This document shows, piece by piece, positions 37,043 to 50,863 of a stretch of 64,000 nucleotides of DNA (the first letter of the stretch is position 1; each line of letters begins with the position of its first letter). Position numbers and translations under genes: made by a program. The stretch comes from Paratinospora sagittata (Eukaryota > Streptophyta > Magnoliopsida > Ranunculales > Menispermaceae). The DNA lies in the NCBI GenBank assembly GCA_035771175.1, contig CM069613.1:4646001-4710000 (forward strand). Reading direction: 5' to 3'. The notes under the pieces are model-generated. The model did no database searches. It saw only the letters and a list, made by a program, of their open reading frames with translations, and had not been told where the DNA came from.

Positions 37043-37421
37043 AAGGTTGCGTTTGATTCGTGATCCAAATACAGTTTTTTATATCTTGAGATTTAAAAAC
37101 ACTAAAAACTTATTTGGTTTAAAAAATTCTAAAAATAATTTTTTTACTTTTTTGTTAAGAAATCAAGTTGTTTTCATAAAACGATAAAAAGTCATTTTCT
37201 AAGTTTTCTCTTTTTAAATTATATTCTAAGTTTTCTAAGTTTTATCTTTTTTTCCTAATCAATTGTATTAAAAAAATGAACCAATACATTACCAGAACAA
37301 ACTCACAATATCTTTATATTATAAAAAAATATCACATTTTGTTGATGTCACATCATTTTAAAAAGATTAATTTATAAAATTAGTTTGATTCAATTTTGGG
37401 TGGTCCAAACAAAACAACCTT
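37043..37421. repeat. MITE-like inverted-repeat element
   Basis: Ends AAGGTTGCGTTTGATTCGTG and, inverted, AAGGTTGTTTTGTTTGGACC. The left end also resembles the right end of the element at 63049-63194. Confidence 0.5.
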
Positions 37422-38595
37422 GTAGAAATTAAGTTGTTCAACCCATTGAATTTTTTATTTTAGTTAAGGTATATAAAATAAATTTTAGTAATACACATTA
37501 CAATCATATTCAGTGAATATAATAATCATTATCCAACATGGTGTAACACAAAAGATCAATGGTCTATTCAAAAATAATTAATAAATAAAAGTCTTATGAT
37601 CAAAATTTTTGTTGATTTTAGTCTCGTTCGATTAGGGAAAAGTCGGGGACACCGCATCAAAAACTAAAAAAAAAAGAATATAATAATCATTATGGCGTGC
37701 ACATGTGCAAGCATATTATATTAGTTTCTAATTCCTGGCAGCTCATTTGTAATTACTTGTGATTGATAATGTTATGACTAGATTCCGTCTTGTTGATGAA
37801 ATAGCCAATCATAATACTATAACCAAAACAAAGTTTAAAAAAATAATTTCTCAAATCCATCTTATTTTATATATATAATGACATCCATATATATAGAATA
37901 ATATACGTTGCATATGTATCAAAGTCTTGCCATATTATTTTAAAGAAACAGGTTCAATTTGGATTTAACCCAAAGTCAACACTTGATAATTACTAAAATT
38001 AATTAAATATGTATATAGGAGCTTAAAACTATATGAAGAGTTTGCAATCTTATCCATCCAAAAAGTAAAATAAAATACTCTTTGGGGATATTAATTTTAT
38101 CAGATATACCATTAATATCTTATTGGATGTTATTATATATATATATATATATATTAAAAATATTTAACAAACAAAATGCAAGGGTCGCATGAAAATTAAG
38201 CTCCAGGGCATAATCCCCAACTTCAATGTGAAGATTTTGATTGCACAGGAAGATCATGCATTAAATGTGAAATGTTAAGAAAAAAAGAAGCTTTACCACC
38301 ACAGATACCTTCCTTCAACTGTAGTGTGAAATTATACTCAGCAAAAAAGACACTCCAAATGCATGGAATCTCTTTCATTACATGTTTTTATTTTTTATTT
38401 TTTATTATTATTACCTTTGCCGACAAATTGATTGAAGACGACCTTATATTACCGAGGATACGACATACTAAGTTCATGAAGTAGATTATGTATTTTAATT
38501 TCCTTCTATCTCACGTCATATGTGTCCGTGGTAAATGATGATCATGAGATGCAATATATACTTGTGATAAATACAATACATATGTTTTATTATAG

Positions 38596-38775
38596 GCCTT
38601 GTTTAGAAAAAAAATTTACAAAGTACTTTTAAAATAAAAATACTTTTAAAAATATTTAATAACACGTACTGTAGTGAAAAAAAAAAAATAGTTCTCTTCT
38701 TAGAAGAAGCCGGAGAGATCAACTTTTTTTAAAAAACTCAGAAAAATATTTTTTAAAAAATTATCCCAAACAGTA
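38596..38775. repeat. Possible MITE with GGCCTTGTTT end
   Basis: The left GGCCTTGTTTAGAAAAAA and the inverted right end CTGTTTGGGATAATTTTT are compatible with a decayed short inverted-repeat element. The evidence is weak. Confidence 0.35.
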
Positions 38776-39719
38776 TTTATATTTATATAACTTACACAAT
38801 CCATCTAATGTCCATTCGGCCAAGGACTTAAAAGATATATTTGATAGTCATGGTTGGTTTATCTATGCACATTATCGAAATTATTTTATTGAACAGCTTA
38901 CGTCTTAGTGTTTGCTTTCACCAAGTATTTGGCATGCATGTTACCAACGTGGTAATTCTCTATTATAAACTATAAGATATGATGAACTAGTCATTAATCA
39001 ATTTTTATATTAATATTGGATAAGAATGTTATAATATATATGATATATATTTGTATTTCTAGCTGGATTTTACTCAAATTAGCACGAAAGATGGCTTTTT
39101 TTCCTTTTTGACATCTTGCTTTCGAGGGTTTTCTTTCAGTCAATCTCTTTATTTTACTTTTCCAGGATTTTGAGTTTCTCACTTAACTTGTTTGGCTATA
39201 TAACATACCACTGACAACCTAACATGCATGAAACCGGTCTCAGTTACTATGATTATATAAATATTATTTCTTTATTTACTTTTTTTATTTTATTTTTAAG
39301 GTATGATTATAAATATATATTAGAAGTTGTAAGTTCAGATTATAAATTGGGACATCTCATGTGAAACTGCAGTACAGAAAGAATGGAAAAACGAATGAAG
39401 TAAGTTACGTCAGTTAAGCATCGAATCAGGTTCTGCCTTTTTCTTTTAATCTTCATTTGATAGAGATAAGTGCGTTTACTTGGCATTTCACCTCCAAAAG
39501 TAAGAGGAATTAGTGGGAACCCCCTTTTCACTTCTTTTTAATTGAAATCATCTCATAGAGCACCGACCACCGATCACATTTTTTTTTTTTTTGGTATATT
39601 TCTTTTTTGACTTTCTAAAAGTTAGGCAATATACTCAAATGAATTTAGGCAGTTTTATCCTTTTTTAAGAAGAAAAATCTTCTAAATACGGTGAACCAAA
39701 CTTCATTGTTTTTATATCT

Positions 39720-39723
<4 letters not shown>

Positions 39724-39791
<68 letters not shown>
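39724..39791. repeat. (AT)n microsatellite
   Basis: An uninterrupted run of about 34 AT units. Confidence 0.97.
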
Positions 39792-39794
<3 letters not shown>

Positions 39795-41070
39795 TTAAGT
39801 TAGAATTCATTGGAATATAATTAATTCAAGTTTCTAGATTCTATTCAAGTACTATTAAGTTGTTTTTTTTTTTTATGTTAAATAATGATAACCATACATA
39901 TATCTCAAGTTACGCGTTACTATTTCTTGACGAGAGTAAACTCAAAAATAAAGGACAACTAAATAAGTGAAGAAGAGTTAATTTTATATTATTACCTTTT
40001 TCTTAATGGCAGATAAAGTCTTGCAATTGCTCAAAAAAGATATAAATTTTTTTATGACAAAGTCACCTTGGCCTATAATATGCTACTTTTTATTTTCACC
40101 TCTTCAAATTCATAGAACATGATTTTCAAATGATAGACCATATTTTTATTAATTAAGGAATGAGCTATTGCATTACTTCTTTTCCAAATATGACTAAATC
40201 TCATGGTTGATAAAGTCAGTTGGCTAGTTAGCTCGTCTAAGTCTTTGTAAATTTAAATATCTTAAAACAATAAAAACAAGGAAAAGTATTGTTCCAATTA
40301 AATAAATCAAACATATTCTTTTTAGAAATGACTTATAATTTTAAAAAATAATTTAATAATGTATAGAAGTAATGTACACTTTAACATTTTCCTAATAAAG
40401 AACTTGTTTTTTATTGTTAAATTAATGACTTGTTTTACTATATAAGCTAATTCTATTCTTTTGCGTATATATATTTATATTATGAGTAATGTTATATGTA
40501 CATCGGGCACCAAAACTATTTTTTGACACTGACACCTAGTCTTTTTTAAATGTTGTGAGAATTCGTTTATATTTTGGGATACTGTGTATTAGATGCGTAT
40601 CCTTAAAATATTTAAGAAAACTGAGTGTCAGCATTGAATACGTGAAAGAACTTCTTAAAGCCAATTATAAATGTAACTTTCAGATTGTTGGGGAGATATT
40701 ACTCCTACATCTACATGGGTACGTAGAAGAAAGCAAAACCCATAATTAAAAAGAAGTAAAAGGAGGTGAAAATAATTACAAAACCCTCAAGGGAGTTTCA
40801 ATAAAAGCTAAATATAGTTGAATGTTCCTCGTTGCATCGCATGAGATGGGATAGTAGTTGTACGACCATGGGTACCATTTGAATCAAACAAGAAAGCAAC
40901 TTATTTAAGACAAAGAATCAGATTAATCTTCAGAACCAGGGAAACCCAAGAACCCACACCCAAATTCTTTGTTCCAAGTGATACAAATAACTAAGTTCAT
41001 CGATAGATCGATTAAAAGTTTATATTATAATTTGTTCACAAATCTGAGATCTGCAATTTGATATAGATCG

Positions 41071-44000
41071 ATGCGGTTCATGCTGTGTGCGAGGCTGCTG
41101 GGCCTGATTACATGCAGGAAATGGAACGGCTTGTTGGAAAACGGGACTGTTGCAGAGAAGGAACAGGAGCAAGAACAGGAACAGAAGAAGAATAAGAAGA
41201 AGATTAAAGGGTTTGTGGTGTTGATGAAGAAGAATGTGTTGGATTTGAATGATATCGGAGCTTCCATTCTCGACCGAGTTTACGAGTTTTTTGGCCGAGG
41301 TGTTTCTCTGCAACTCGTCAGCTCTGTTAATGTCGACTCAGGTAAGCTTCTTTTTTTCTTTAACGTCTCCCTTCCGTTCTGATTACAGTAGAAGATAGAA
41401 GAAGAAGAAGAAGAAGAAGGGTACTATTACTACCGTGTTTTCCAAGGAAAATGTTTCCCTTGTTTTGAAATTTTATCTACACGTATTTGGAGGAAAATTC
41501 AATGGCATTTACATGATGCCCTTATTAATTAATTAATTAATTAATTAAAAAAAAAGTAAGATACGGCAAATGAAACTTATTTGAAAATTTGAAGTTCTCG
41601 TGCTTTTGGATCAATATAATTTTTTTTTTTTTTTTTTTTAAAGTACAATGGGACGTAATAATCTCAAACCATGAAAAATAAGGGTGTACCCCACAACCGA
41701 TATTCTCTTTTGAAATAATATTTAGAAAAGTCGAACCATGCCATCAGGAGTAAGCAACGGGTGCAATATCGCTCGAGCTGCGAGTGGTTTGCATATCAAT
41801 ATAGATTTAAGCAAATTTATTGTACAAATCACGTTGATCTGACATGAAATGTTTGAAATTTTACAATAGAATTTCAACCGATATAGCCCTAGTCCTGCTC
41901 ATAAATTAAGATGATCGAGAAGATTTGAACAGAAAAAACTTAATTAAGACAGGAGATTTGAACAATTGTGTTTTAGTACGAAGATATGGTAGAAACGCAA
42001 ACACGACGTATTAATGGAATTAGGGCATATGTGCTTGTCTCTTTCCTGTTTGTTTGTCCACACAACATTATTGTTGAACATTTAATTTCCATTAATATTG
42101 GGGGAAAAATTGATAAAATTAATCGAAGTAGTAGAGGTGATTTAACAAATAAAGAATTTATTTTTATAAAATGTTTTCTTCAAAGAATAACTTATCATTT
42201 ATGTATGATTTTTATCAATATTTTTAATGGTTAAGGCGATGTCTCATGATTTTTTTATAATTTCCGTCACGCATCAAATGTAGAGTTATTACTACACGTT
42301 TATAACCAATTGGATGTGGACTTGTACTAGAAGATTGCCAACTTTATTAAAAGGAGATAAGGCCACAGGTGTCTGTCTCTCAAAACTAGTGTGGTCTTCA
42401 TTTAATGTTCCATTTTTAGTTCAAACGGAGCGCATTTTTCACTACAAAAAAAGCTGAATACTATACTGCTTCATAAGTCTCATTTTTTTTTTCTTTGCCT
42501 TTCCTCCTTTGTACTTTGATATTTTCCCTTTACGAAATTCCAATATTCATTTTTAAATTTAGTAAAAGGTAGATGCTTGCATTATTGACATTGCTTTTTG
42601 AATCAAGCACCTGACCTAATAAAAAAATGTCAACAATGTGTGTTTTAAAAATATATTCTTATTAAAAAATATTTTAAAAATATATGTTGATATTGTCTTT
42701 GAAAATTATTAAATCGTTTCGAATTACATATTAACACGTAATTTAAAATAATTTAATAATTTTTAAGAATAATGTTAACGATATTTATTTTTTATTTTTG
42801 TTATTTATAAAATTAATAAAGGGCCCATTTAGTTTAAGATTTAAATTTTTTGTATTCAAAAATTTGAAAATATAAAAAATTTGTTTAGTTTGAATGAATT
42901 GAAAAAACAGTTTTTCATTACTTGTGACGAGAATATGTAATTTTTAAAAAACAATGAAATATTATTTCTTATTTTTTAATTGAATTTCAATTTTTTGAAT
43001 CCACAACCCACCGACACAGCTTAAATGTTTATTTCTTCTTATTGATGGGGCAGTCCTGGAGATTCTAACACTTCTCTTTTGCAGAGACTGGCAATGGGAC
43101 GCGAGGAAAGGTAGGTCGTAGAGCATATTTGGAAGAGTGGAATACCAAAATTGGGCCTCTAACGGCAGGCGAGACAGGGTACACAGTAACGTTTGAGTGG
43201 GACGAAGAGATAGGGGTGCCAGGGGCAATCATCGTCAACAATTTTCACCACAGTGAGTTCTTCCTCAAGACCGTTACGCTCGAAGATGTTCCGGGTCCGG
43301 ACCCGAGTCCGGGTCGGGTCCATTTCGTCTGCAATTCTTGGGTCTACCCGGTCCGACATTACAAGTACAACCGGGTCTTCTTTGCCAACCAGGTCAGTTA
43401 TTTTTTCTTTTTGGTCAATAATAAATAAATATTATTTCTGGGTCTTCGTAATGTCAATGCCACCAATAGCTAAGGCAAAACGACATGTCAAAGTCGAAAT
43501 TATTAAATTTTGTCCTCGAAATATTTATGGAGACATTCATAAATATTTGGTCTCGAACTATGTCTTTATAAATCATGAATACGAGCTTTAATTATTTCAC
43601 CATCTTGTTTAGTGGTATTACATTGTATTGTTAGTTATTATATACATTCAAGTAATTCTAAATTAATGGATAAAAAACAAGGGTGTCCCAACTATTAGTA
43701 CAACGCCAAACACCAACACCAAGGCCCAATATGACAACTTGAATCCTCTACCTCATTCGAGGGGTTTAGAATATTTAGATGTCTCATCGGGTGAGCTACT
43801 AGTCATTGACAAATGAAGGTTAAAATAGCAAAAAAGAATAAAAAGAATAAATAAATAAATGTTGGGCTTCTACTTAATAGTTGTTGTAGTTTTTAGAGTA
43901 TAGAGTATATTAAATGTCAACATAGCTTTTAATTGAACAAAATGGAATAAACATATTCATTTAGTCAAACAATGCAGTTGAAAACAGACTTTGTTGAATT

Positions 44001-47000
44001 GAGTTAATTTCATTTCTAACATTGATGAAATGATGATATTATTAACTTTGTACTTTTGCAATTGAAATACTTAATGACAATGTGAAGTTAATGTTTTTCA
44101 AGAACAAATAATGCAAAATTGACTTTACAAGGTGCTTACATTACCAAAAACAAAGGGAAGAAGAGAAACTAGCCTAACACATGCTCATGTAAACTTCTTG
44201 ACGGCATTGTGAAAAAAAAAATCTAACACATGCTCATGTGAATCTTTATTAACATTTTTGAACTTGAAAAATCTGTTTATCTGCAAGTTGAGTTACAGTC
44301 TTATAAATGTAGCAATTAAATGCTCTCAATGTAAATTAACCTCTTGATGACAACACTGTGAATCTCCATGAACATTTTTTCAACTTGGAATTTTTCTTTT
44401 TTATCATCTCCAATCTAAGTTACAATCTTACAAATACTATATTATCATTGTTGCAGACTTACCTTCCATGCAACACTCCAGAGCCTCTGCGCAAGTATAG
44501 AGAAGAAGAGCTTACGAATCTAAGAGGAGATGGCACAGGAGAACTCAAGGAATGGGATCGAGTTTACGACTATGATTTCTACAATGATTTGGGAGAACCC
44601 GACAAAGGTCGTGATTATGTTCGTCCCGTTCTTGGAGGCTCCACAACATATCCTTATCCTCGGCGAGGAAGAACAGGCCGCCGATCTACAAAGACTGGTT
44701 AGACATTTCAATGATATCTTATCTTTTCTATTTCCATGTTAAACAAAGCATTTAGTTTTTGAGTTCTTCAGGCCATTTGGTTTGTTGAAAACAAAAATTC
44801 TTTGGGAAAGTGTTTGGTTGTGATGTTTGTAAAGAACTCGAAAAAAAAAAAAAAAAAAAAAACTCAAAAACAGTTTTTATAATCCAACCCTTCATTTTCT
44901 TAGCCAAAAATCCAACCATTAAATTTGTGAACAAAGCAAGAAAACAATAAAATGAAGCTGCTTTATAAGATTTTATTTTCCAAAACTGGTTTTGGATCCT
45001 AAACCAAATAGGCCCTCCGTTATTTGACTAATTGATGCAAATACTTGTACTAACATATGTAGGGAGATCGATGTAAACTTAATTGAATTCTCAGTTCCCT
45101 TTATATATCCTATTTAACAGATCACAAAACAGAGAGAAGGTTGCCAATTCTAAGATTGGACATTTATGTTCCACGAGATGAACGATTCGGTCACTTGAAG
45201 ATGTCCGATTTCCTTGCTTACGCGCTGAAATCCCTTGGCCAGGTCGTGGTTCCAGAGCTGAAATCTTTGTTTGACAAAACACCCAATGAATTTGATACAT
45301 TCCAAGATGTGTTTAACCTCTATGAAGGCGGGGTTGAATTGCCTTATGGTGTAATGAACAAAATTAAGGATGCAATCCCATTAGAGATGCTCAAGGAACT
45401 TCTTCGTTCCGACGGTGAACGGCTGCTTAAACTCCCGATGCCTGAAGTGATCAAAGGTATGCATGTAAGTTCAACATGACCTTGCCTATTTTCTCCGTCG
45501 TATAGGTATTTTTTCTACATATAATAAATTTTCATTTTTTCTCTCATGATCTTGAGAGCAGAAGATAAGTTTGCTTGGAGGACCGACGAAGAATTTGCGA
45601 GAGAAATGCTCGCTGGAGTGAATCCCGTCTCAATTCGCCTTCTCCAAGTAATGAAGCTTCATACCATAAATATATATGAATTATATACACATGCTCTCAT
45701 GGTGATTTTGGTTAAGAATCTAAAACTTGATGAAATTTTAATCTGCAGGAGTTTCCTCCAACAAGCAAGCTTGACCCTGAAACGTTTGGTGATCATACAA
45801 GTTCAATAGCACAGAAACATATTGAGAAGAATTTAAATGGATTAACAGTAGCGGAGGTAGTGCTGTGCTATTGCTCTTTTCTTCTGTTATTTCCTCAGTT
45901 ACTACTGTGAAGTAACTGGAAATATGATTAATGTTTGTGTGCATAGGCTCTTAAGGACCAAAAGCTTTTCATATTGGATCATCATGATACATTCATGCCA
46001 TACTTAAACCGGATAAACAGAACAAAAACGAAAACTTACGCCACAAGAACACTTCTTTTCCTACAAGAAGATGGAACCTTGAAGCCATTAGCAATAGAGC
46101 TGAGCTTGCCACATCCACAGGGTGAGGAACATGGTGCTTCAAGTAAGGTCTTCACACCAGCTGAATATGGAGTTGAAGGGTCAATTTGGCAACTAGCCAA
46201 AGCTTACGTCTCTGTTAATGATGCTGGCACTCATCAACTCATTAGCCACTGGTATATTGAACTTTAATTTGATATAATACAATATGATAGAATTAATAAA
46301 TCTTGGATATGTAATCTTCTCATCATTCTTATAATTTTCATGCAGGTTGAACACACATGCAGTGATTGAGCCATTTGTGATTGCTACCAACAGACAATTG
46401 AGTGTGCTTCATCCAATCTACAAGCTCTTGCAACCTCATTACAGGGATACAATGAACATAAATGCATTTTCTCGCCATATCCTCATAAACGCTGGCGGAA
46501 TACTTGAAAAAACCGTCTTTCCGGCAAAGTATTCGATGGAAATGTCTTCTTTTGTTTATAAAGATTGGGTGTTCACTGATCAGGCACTCCCAGTAGATCT
46601 TATCAAAAGGTAAAATTATATTACAGGATCCAGTCTATATAGACTATCACACAATGTACTAGTTTTAATCACAATAGAGTTTATTAATGAATATAATGAT
46701 TCATGCAACTCACCTTATGAAAAATCTTATAACTGTTACATGAATACATTACCTTCTCATTGAAGATCAACAAAAACTGAGTATTTTCATTTGTTTTAAT
46801 TTCTTAAGAGGAATGGCAGTTCCAGATTCCAGCAAACGCCACGGTCTTCGCCTTCTCATCGAAGATTATCCATATGCTGTTGATGGGCTTGAGATATGGT
46901 CAGCCATTGAGACATGGGTCCATGCCTACTGCTCTTTCTACTACCCCAATGATGATCTAATCCAGAATGATTCTGAGCTCCAGTCATGGTGGAAAGAACT

Positions 47001-47577
47001 CCGGGAAGTAGGCCACGGCGACAAGAAAGACGAACCATGGTGGCCCAAGATGCAGAACTTTGAAGAACTAACTCAAACTTGCACTATAATCATCTGGGTA
47101 GCCTCAGCCCTCCATGCAGCAGTGAATTTTGGGCAGTACCCTTATGCTGGATTCCTTCCGAACCGTCCGACTATAAGCCGGCGGTTCATGCCGGAGCCTG
47201 GAACACCTGAATATGCTGAACTTGAATCTGATCCTGATGGAGCTTTTCTCAAAACAATTACAAGTCAGTTTCAGGCTCTTATTGGTGTGTCTTTGATAGA
47301 GATATTGTCAAGGCATTCTTCTGATGAGCTTTATTTGGGTCAGAGAGAAACACCTGAATGGACATCAGATTTAGTGCCATTGGAGGCATTTGAGAGATTC
47401 GGGGAGAAGCTATTGGACATAGAGAAAAGAATTACAGAGATGAACAATAACATTCTGTGGAGAAATAGAGTTGGGCCTGTGAAAATACCATACACATTGC
47501 TATATCCAAGCACTTCTGATCATTCAAAAGTTGGTGGACTCACTGGTAGGGGAATCCCTAATAGTGTTTCAATATAG
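41071..47577 (+). CDS. LOX: 9-lipoxygenase (linoleate 9S-lipoxygenase-like)
   Basis: Nine exons: 41071-41341, 43085-43392, 44457-44697, 45121-45456, 45562-45647, 45749-45856, 45947-46251, 46346-46609 and 46809-47577 (stop TAG), giving 895 aa, the usual plant LOX exon number and length. An N-terminal PLAT/LH2 domain spans roughly residues 50-190, followed by the catalytic domain. The non-haem iron ligands are all present: H551 and H556 (SHWLNTH), H742 and N746 (ALHAAVN) and the C-terminal I895 (PNSVSI). At the regiospecificity site the pair is T608-V609 (EKTVFPAKY), as in 9-LOX rather than 13-LOX enzymes. The position that is usually Ala in S-specific enzymes is S594. Compared with typical 9-LOX proteins there are about 30 extra N-terminal residues with an [14 protein letters not shown] run; no clear plastid leader is seen. 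The enzyme would add O2 to linoleic or linolenic acid, feeding oxylipin and defence pathways. Confidence 0.95.
41342..43084 (+). other. Lipoxygenase intron 1
   Basis: A 1743-bp intron between GTAAGC and TTTTGCAG. No gene inside. A GGGCCCATTTAGTTTAAGAT motif at about 42831 resembles the end of the intron 3 repeat. Confidence 0.85.
43393..44456 (+). other. Lipoxygenase intron 2
   Basis: A 1064-bp intron between GTCAGT and GTTGCAG. A CTAACACATGCTCATGT motif is duplicated near 44174 and 44223. Nothing else recognised. Confidence 0.85.
44771..45014. repeat. MITE-like element in lipoxygenase intron 3
   Basis: Ends GGCCATTTGGTTT and, inverted, GGCCTATTTGGTTT; 244 bp. It makes up most of intron 3 (44698-45120). 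No target duplication seen. Confidence 0.55.
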
Positions 47578-48330
47578 GGCTTCCTGGTCTGTTTATTTAT
47601 ATAATATATATATATATAATATGCAGATCTTGTAGAGTTTATTGTAGCATTGAAGCTCTTTACAAAAGAGTATATCCCAAATGAAAAGTTTGGATTATTT
47701 GTCTTAATTTGTAGCTTGGAATATTATATGTGTATATACAAATATGACTATTGAAACATATTCTCCATGTTGATTTATACCAATATTGGTATACCTTTCT
47801 ATCAATTCTTGTTTGAGAAAATCAGCATTATATATATGCCCTGGTGCAAGGCCCAAGATGAATTGGATCTGTTCAATTTTGCTGGGTCTAGGACAGCAAA
47901 TCAATTCAAATTTTCCTGTCTATACTGCCATAATGTGATAGGTTGGGAAATTCTTTGTGTGACCATTTTTGCATTCCTTTTAAATTGCCCTTGAAAACTA
48001 TATTATTCTATTTTAACTTAAAAAAAAGAAGTTTTAATGATGTAATGGACAATACACTTCCACAATCTCTTCTACCTTTAAGGTCTAAATTGATATAATC
48101 TTTCATTAAATTTTTTTTTTGATATATTCTAAATTTGTCCTCTTTAACTATTATATCTTACCTTTTTTTTACCCAAATATAGGACAATTTAACATGTTTA
48201 ATTACATTGAAAAATATATTTTCAACAAAAATATCAAGAATATTATAAAACTTAAAATTTTGTTTATAGATATTAGATAGTAAAAATTATATACAATTGA
48301 TGTGCATGTACACTACTAGTAATTAAAAAA
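47578..48330. other. 3' flank of the lipoxygenase gene
   Basis: Probably the 3' UTR, then AT-rich spacer. A perfect 14-bp palindrome TACCAATATTGGTA lies near 47778. No gene recognised. Confidence 0.5.
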
Positions 48331-48363
48331 AGGGTGCTTCTAAATTAGCCCACCATTTTCACT

Positions 48364-50863
48364 CTCTCTACCCACCAAAATTTAAAATTGAAAAGACAAA
48401 ACTAACCTAATGTAATTTTACCAAAAAGGATAAAATAAAAACAAAACAACCAAATCATTCAACCTTTTCATTCTGTCTTCACCCACCTCTCCTTCAATCT
48501 AATCTCAATCCCTTAAAGTTCAGTTTATTTATTTTATTTTTTTTTGTATTTTTTGGAATCAAACTTTCTATTTTCTATCATTTTCAAGTGTCTTCGGCCA
48601 ACCAAGACCAAACCAAAGCATTAGATTCCACTATCAATGACTAAAAAAAACATTTTGCTTCGCTCATGACCAAAAAGTTAAAAAAAAGAAGTTTTTGTTC
48701 AGTCATACGCGACTAAATAAATGCATTTTGTTCGGTCACCCCTAATTGAACATAATGTATTTATTCAGTTGCTTCTGACTAAACATAATGCCTTTGTTCG
48801 ATTGCCTCTGACCGAACAATTTGTTCTGTCTTAGTGGATTGAATCAATCAATTTGCACTAGTTTTCAAAAGACCAACTTTTTTACCCATGTTTCTTAGAT
48901 TTCTTCCATTTATATACCAAATAATCTACTTTTAGCATGCAAAAATCATGTTTTACTTATTGATTCAATATTCAAATGCAAAGAGTTTTCCTCTAACATA
49001 AGGTTTAAGTAGAACATTTAAAGCACACATCTCCAACACAATTATTTGTTGTCTAAAGTATTGATTGGATGCAGAAAGAGGGAAAAAGATGAGCCAAATG
49101 GGGGATGATCAAGGGGGAAGAAAGGCGAGGAAAGGAAGAGGGGATGGTGAGTTTTCTAAGAGAGGCAAAACGAGTAGAGAATGTGAAAATGATGGGTGTT
49201 CCAAGAGTAATTTTATGGAGAGTGCACCAGTAAGTTGGTAGATAGAGTGGAAATGGTGAATTCAAATAGAATCACCTTGGAAGCGAAGTTTCTTATCCAA
49301 AGGTGGCCTGTTAACACTTATCAAATCAGTCTTAAGCGCATTACCAACCTACTATCTCTCTATTTTTAAAGATCCGAAACTGGTGGCACTTAAGATTGAA
49401 TCCTTGATGCGTAACTTTTGGTGGAAAGGTGATCTTGATAGAAAAAGGGTGTCATCTCATTGGGTGGAACAACATACAAAATTCAAAGGAACAAGGAGGG
49501 CTAGGTGTCGGCAATATCTTGCAAAGGAACAAGGCACTTGTAGTTAAATGGTTGTGGAGATTTCCTGAAGAACATCAATCTTTATGGGCAAAAGTCATTG
49601 CGAGTAGACATGGTTTGTCTAATAATAACTGGGACTTTAGACTGGCTTCAAAATTCACTTTTAGATCTCCTTGGAAGTTTATCCATTCCCTCTCTCTCAT
49701 ATTCTTATCACACATAAGACTTACGATTAGTAATGGCCAAAAAATTAGGTTTTGGGATGACACTTGGTGTGGTACTGATTCTTTTGCTTTACTTTTCCAA
49801 TCCCTCAGACAGATTTCTACACACCCAAACCAAACGGTTCAACACTTCTATAACCATATTGCCCATGATCCATCCCACCTTTGGGATTTTTCCTTTATTA
49901 AGAACCTAAATGCTGATGAATCTGAGAAACTTTCATCCCTGATGTCTATCCTTATGAGGATTCAGTTGTCCACTTTTAAGGATGGTAGAAGGCGGACCTT
50001 AGATCGATCAGGTAGATTCTCCACCAAGTCTATTTTCTCCCACCTGATTCACTGCTCAGATAGCAAAGTATTTATCCATCATCAAGCCATTTGGAAAGTT
50101 CTTGTTCCCAACGAAGTCAAAGTATTAGGTTGGCTTATTGCTCACCAAAGAATTAATACGACCAACGTCTTACAAAGACGTCTCCCATTTATCTCTTTGC
50201 CTCCCAACTGGTGTCATCTTTGTAAATGTGCAACCGAGTCCATCCCACCACATCTTTGTTGAATGCCCATTCACAAAATTAGTTTGGGAGAATTGGTTAT
50301 CAACAATTCATTGGGGACCCCTTGTACCAATTGATATTGATGTGATCTTTTCTTTTCCATCGGATTGGAGCATTGCTGGTCATAAAACACAGTATTAGAG
50401 GATTATTTGCTTCTCTGTGTTGTGATGTGTTTGGAAGGAATGCAACAAGAGGATCTTCAATGATTCAGCCTTATCAACAATTAGAGTTTGAGAGTTTGCC
50501 CATTTTCATTCCTCCTCACGGGCATTGACATGTAAACTGTCAAAAGTGTATGGGCTTACTGAATGGCTTAGAGGGTGAGATTTTATTCCAATTAGTTAAC
50601 TTGTATTCACTGTAATTTTGTACTTCTGGTGCACTTGTTGCCATGTATTTCTTCTCGTTAAGGAGATTTCTCAGTTTCTTAAAAAATAAAAAATAGAATC
50701 ACCCTAAAATAAAATAAAAATGAACAATTAGTAGCAAATGAAATGGGCTAGGCAAAAGTTGTGGGCATTGAAATATTGAATTTGGTCCACAAACAATTGT
50801 AGTTCAAATGGGTCCTTAACATAATGAGTAAGGGTTGGCGCTACTTGTACGTACAACCTATTG
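48364..50863. repeat. Duplicated segment, copy A (interrupted by a LINE)
   Basis: From CTCTCTACCCACC to CCTATTG it matches 58893-60177 closely by eye, apart from the LINE at 49277-50690 and about 235 bp present only in copy B near 59110-59345. No credible gene in it. Confidence 0.85.
49277..50690 (+). mobile_element. 5'-truncated LINE with target duplication
   Basis: A 1414-bp insert flanked by AAATAGAATCACC at 49264-49276 and 50691-50703. It encodes the end of a LINE reverse transcriptase ([17 protein letters not shown]), the linker ([18 protein letters not shown]) and the zf-RVT domain (IWKVLVPNEVKVLGWLIAHQRI, then the Cys/His region), with frameshifts near 49430 and 50235. A short A-rich tail (AAAAAATAAA) precedes the right duplication. 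The matching site without insert is at 60002-60014. Confidence 0.92.

Larger units (their letters stand above)
35811..41070. other. Spacer between KMS1-like and lipoxygenase genes
   Basis: AT-rich, with no gene recognised. It contains the inverted-repeat elements at 37043 and 38596 and a long AT microsatellite. The lipoxygenase promoter is presumably in the last kilobase, but I cannot define its elements. Confidence 0.55.

Noticed and set aside
47776..47791. Palindrome TACCAATATTGGTA
   Set aside because: Short and AT-rich; expected by chance in this much AT-rich DNA.
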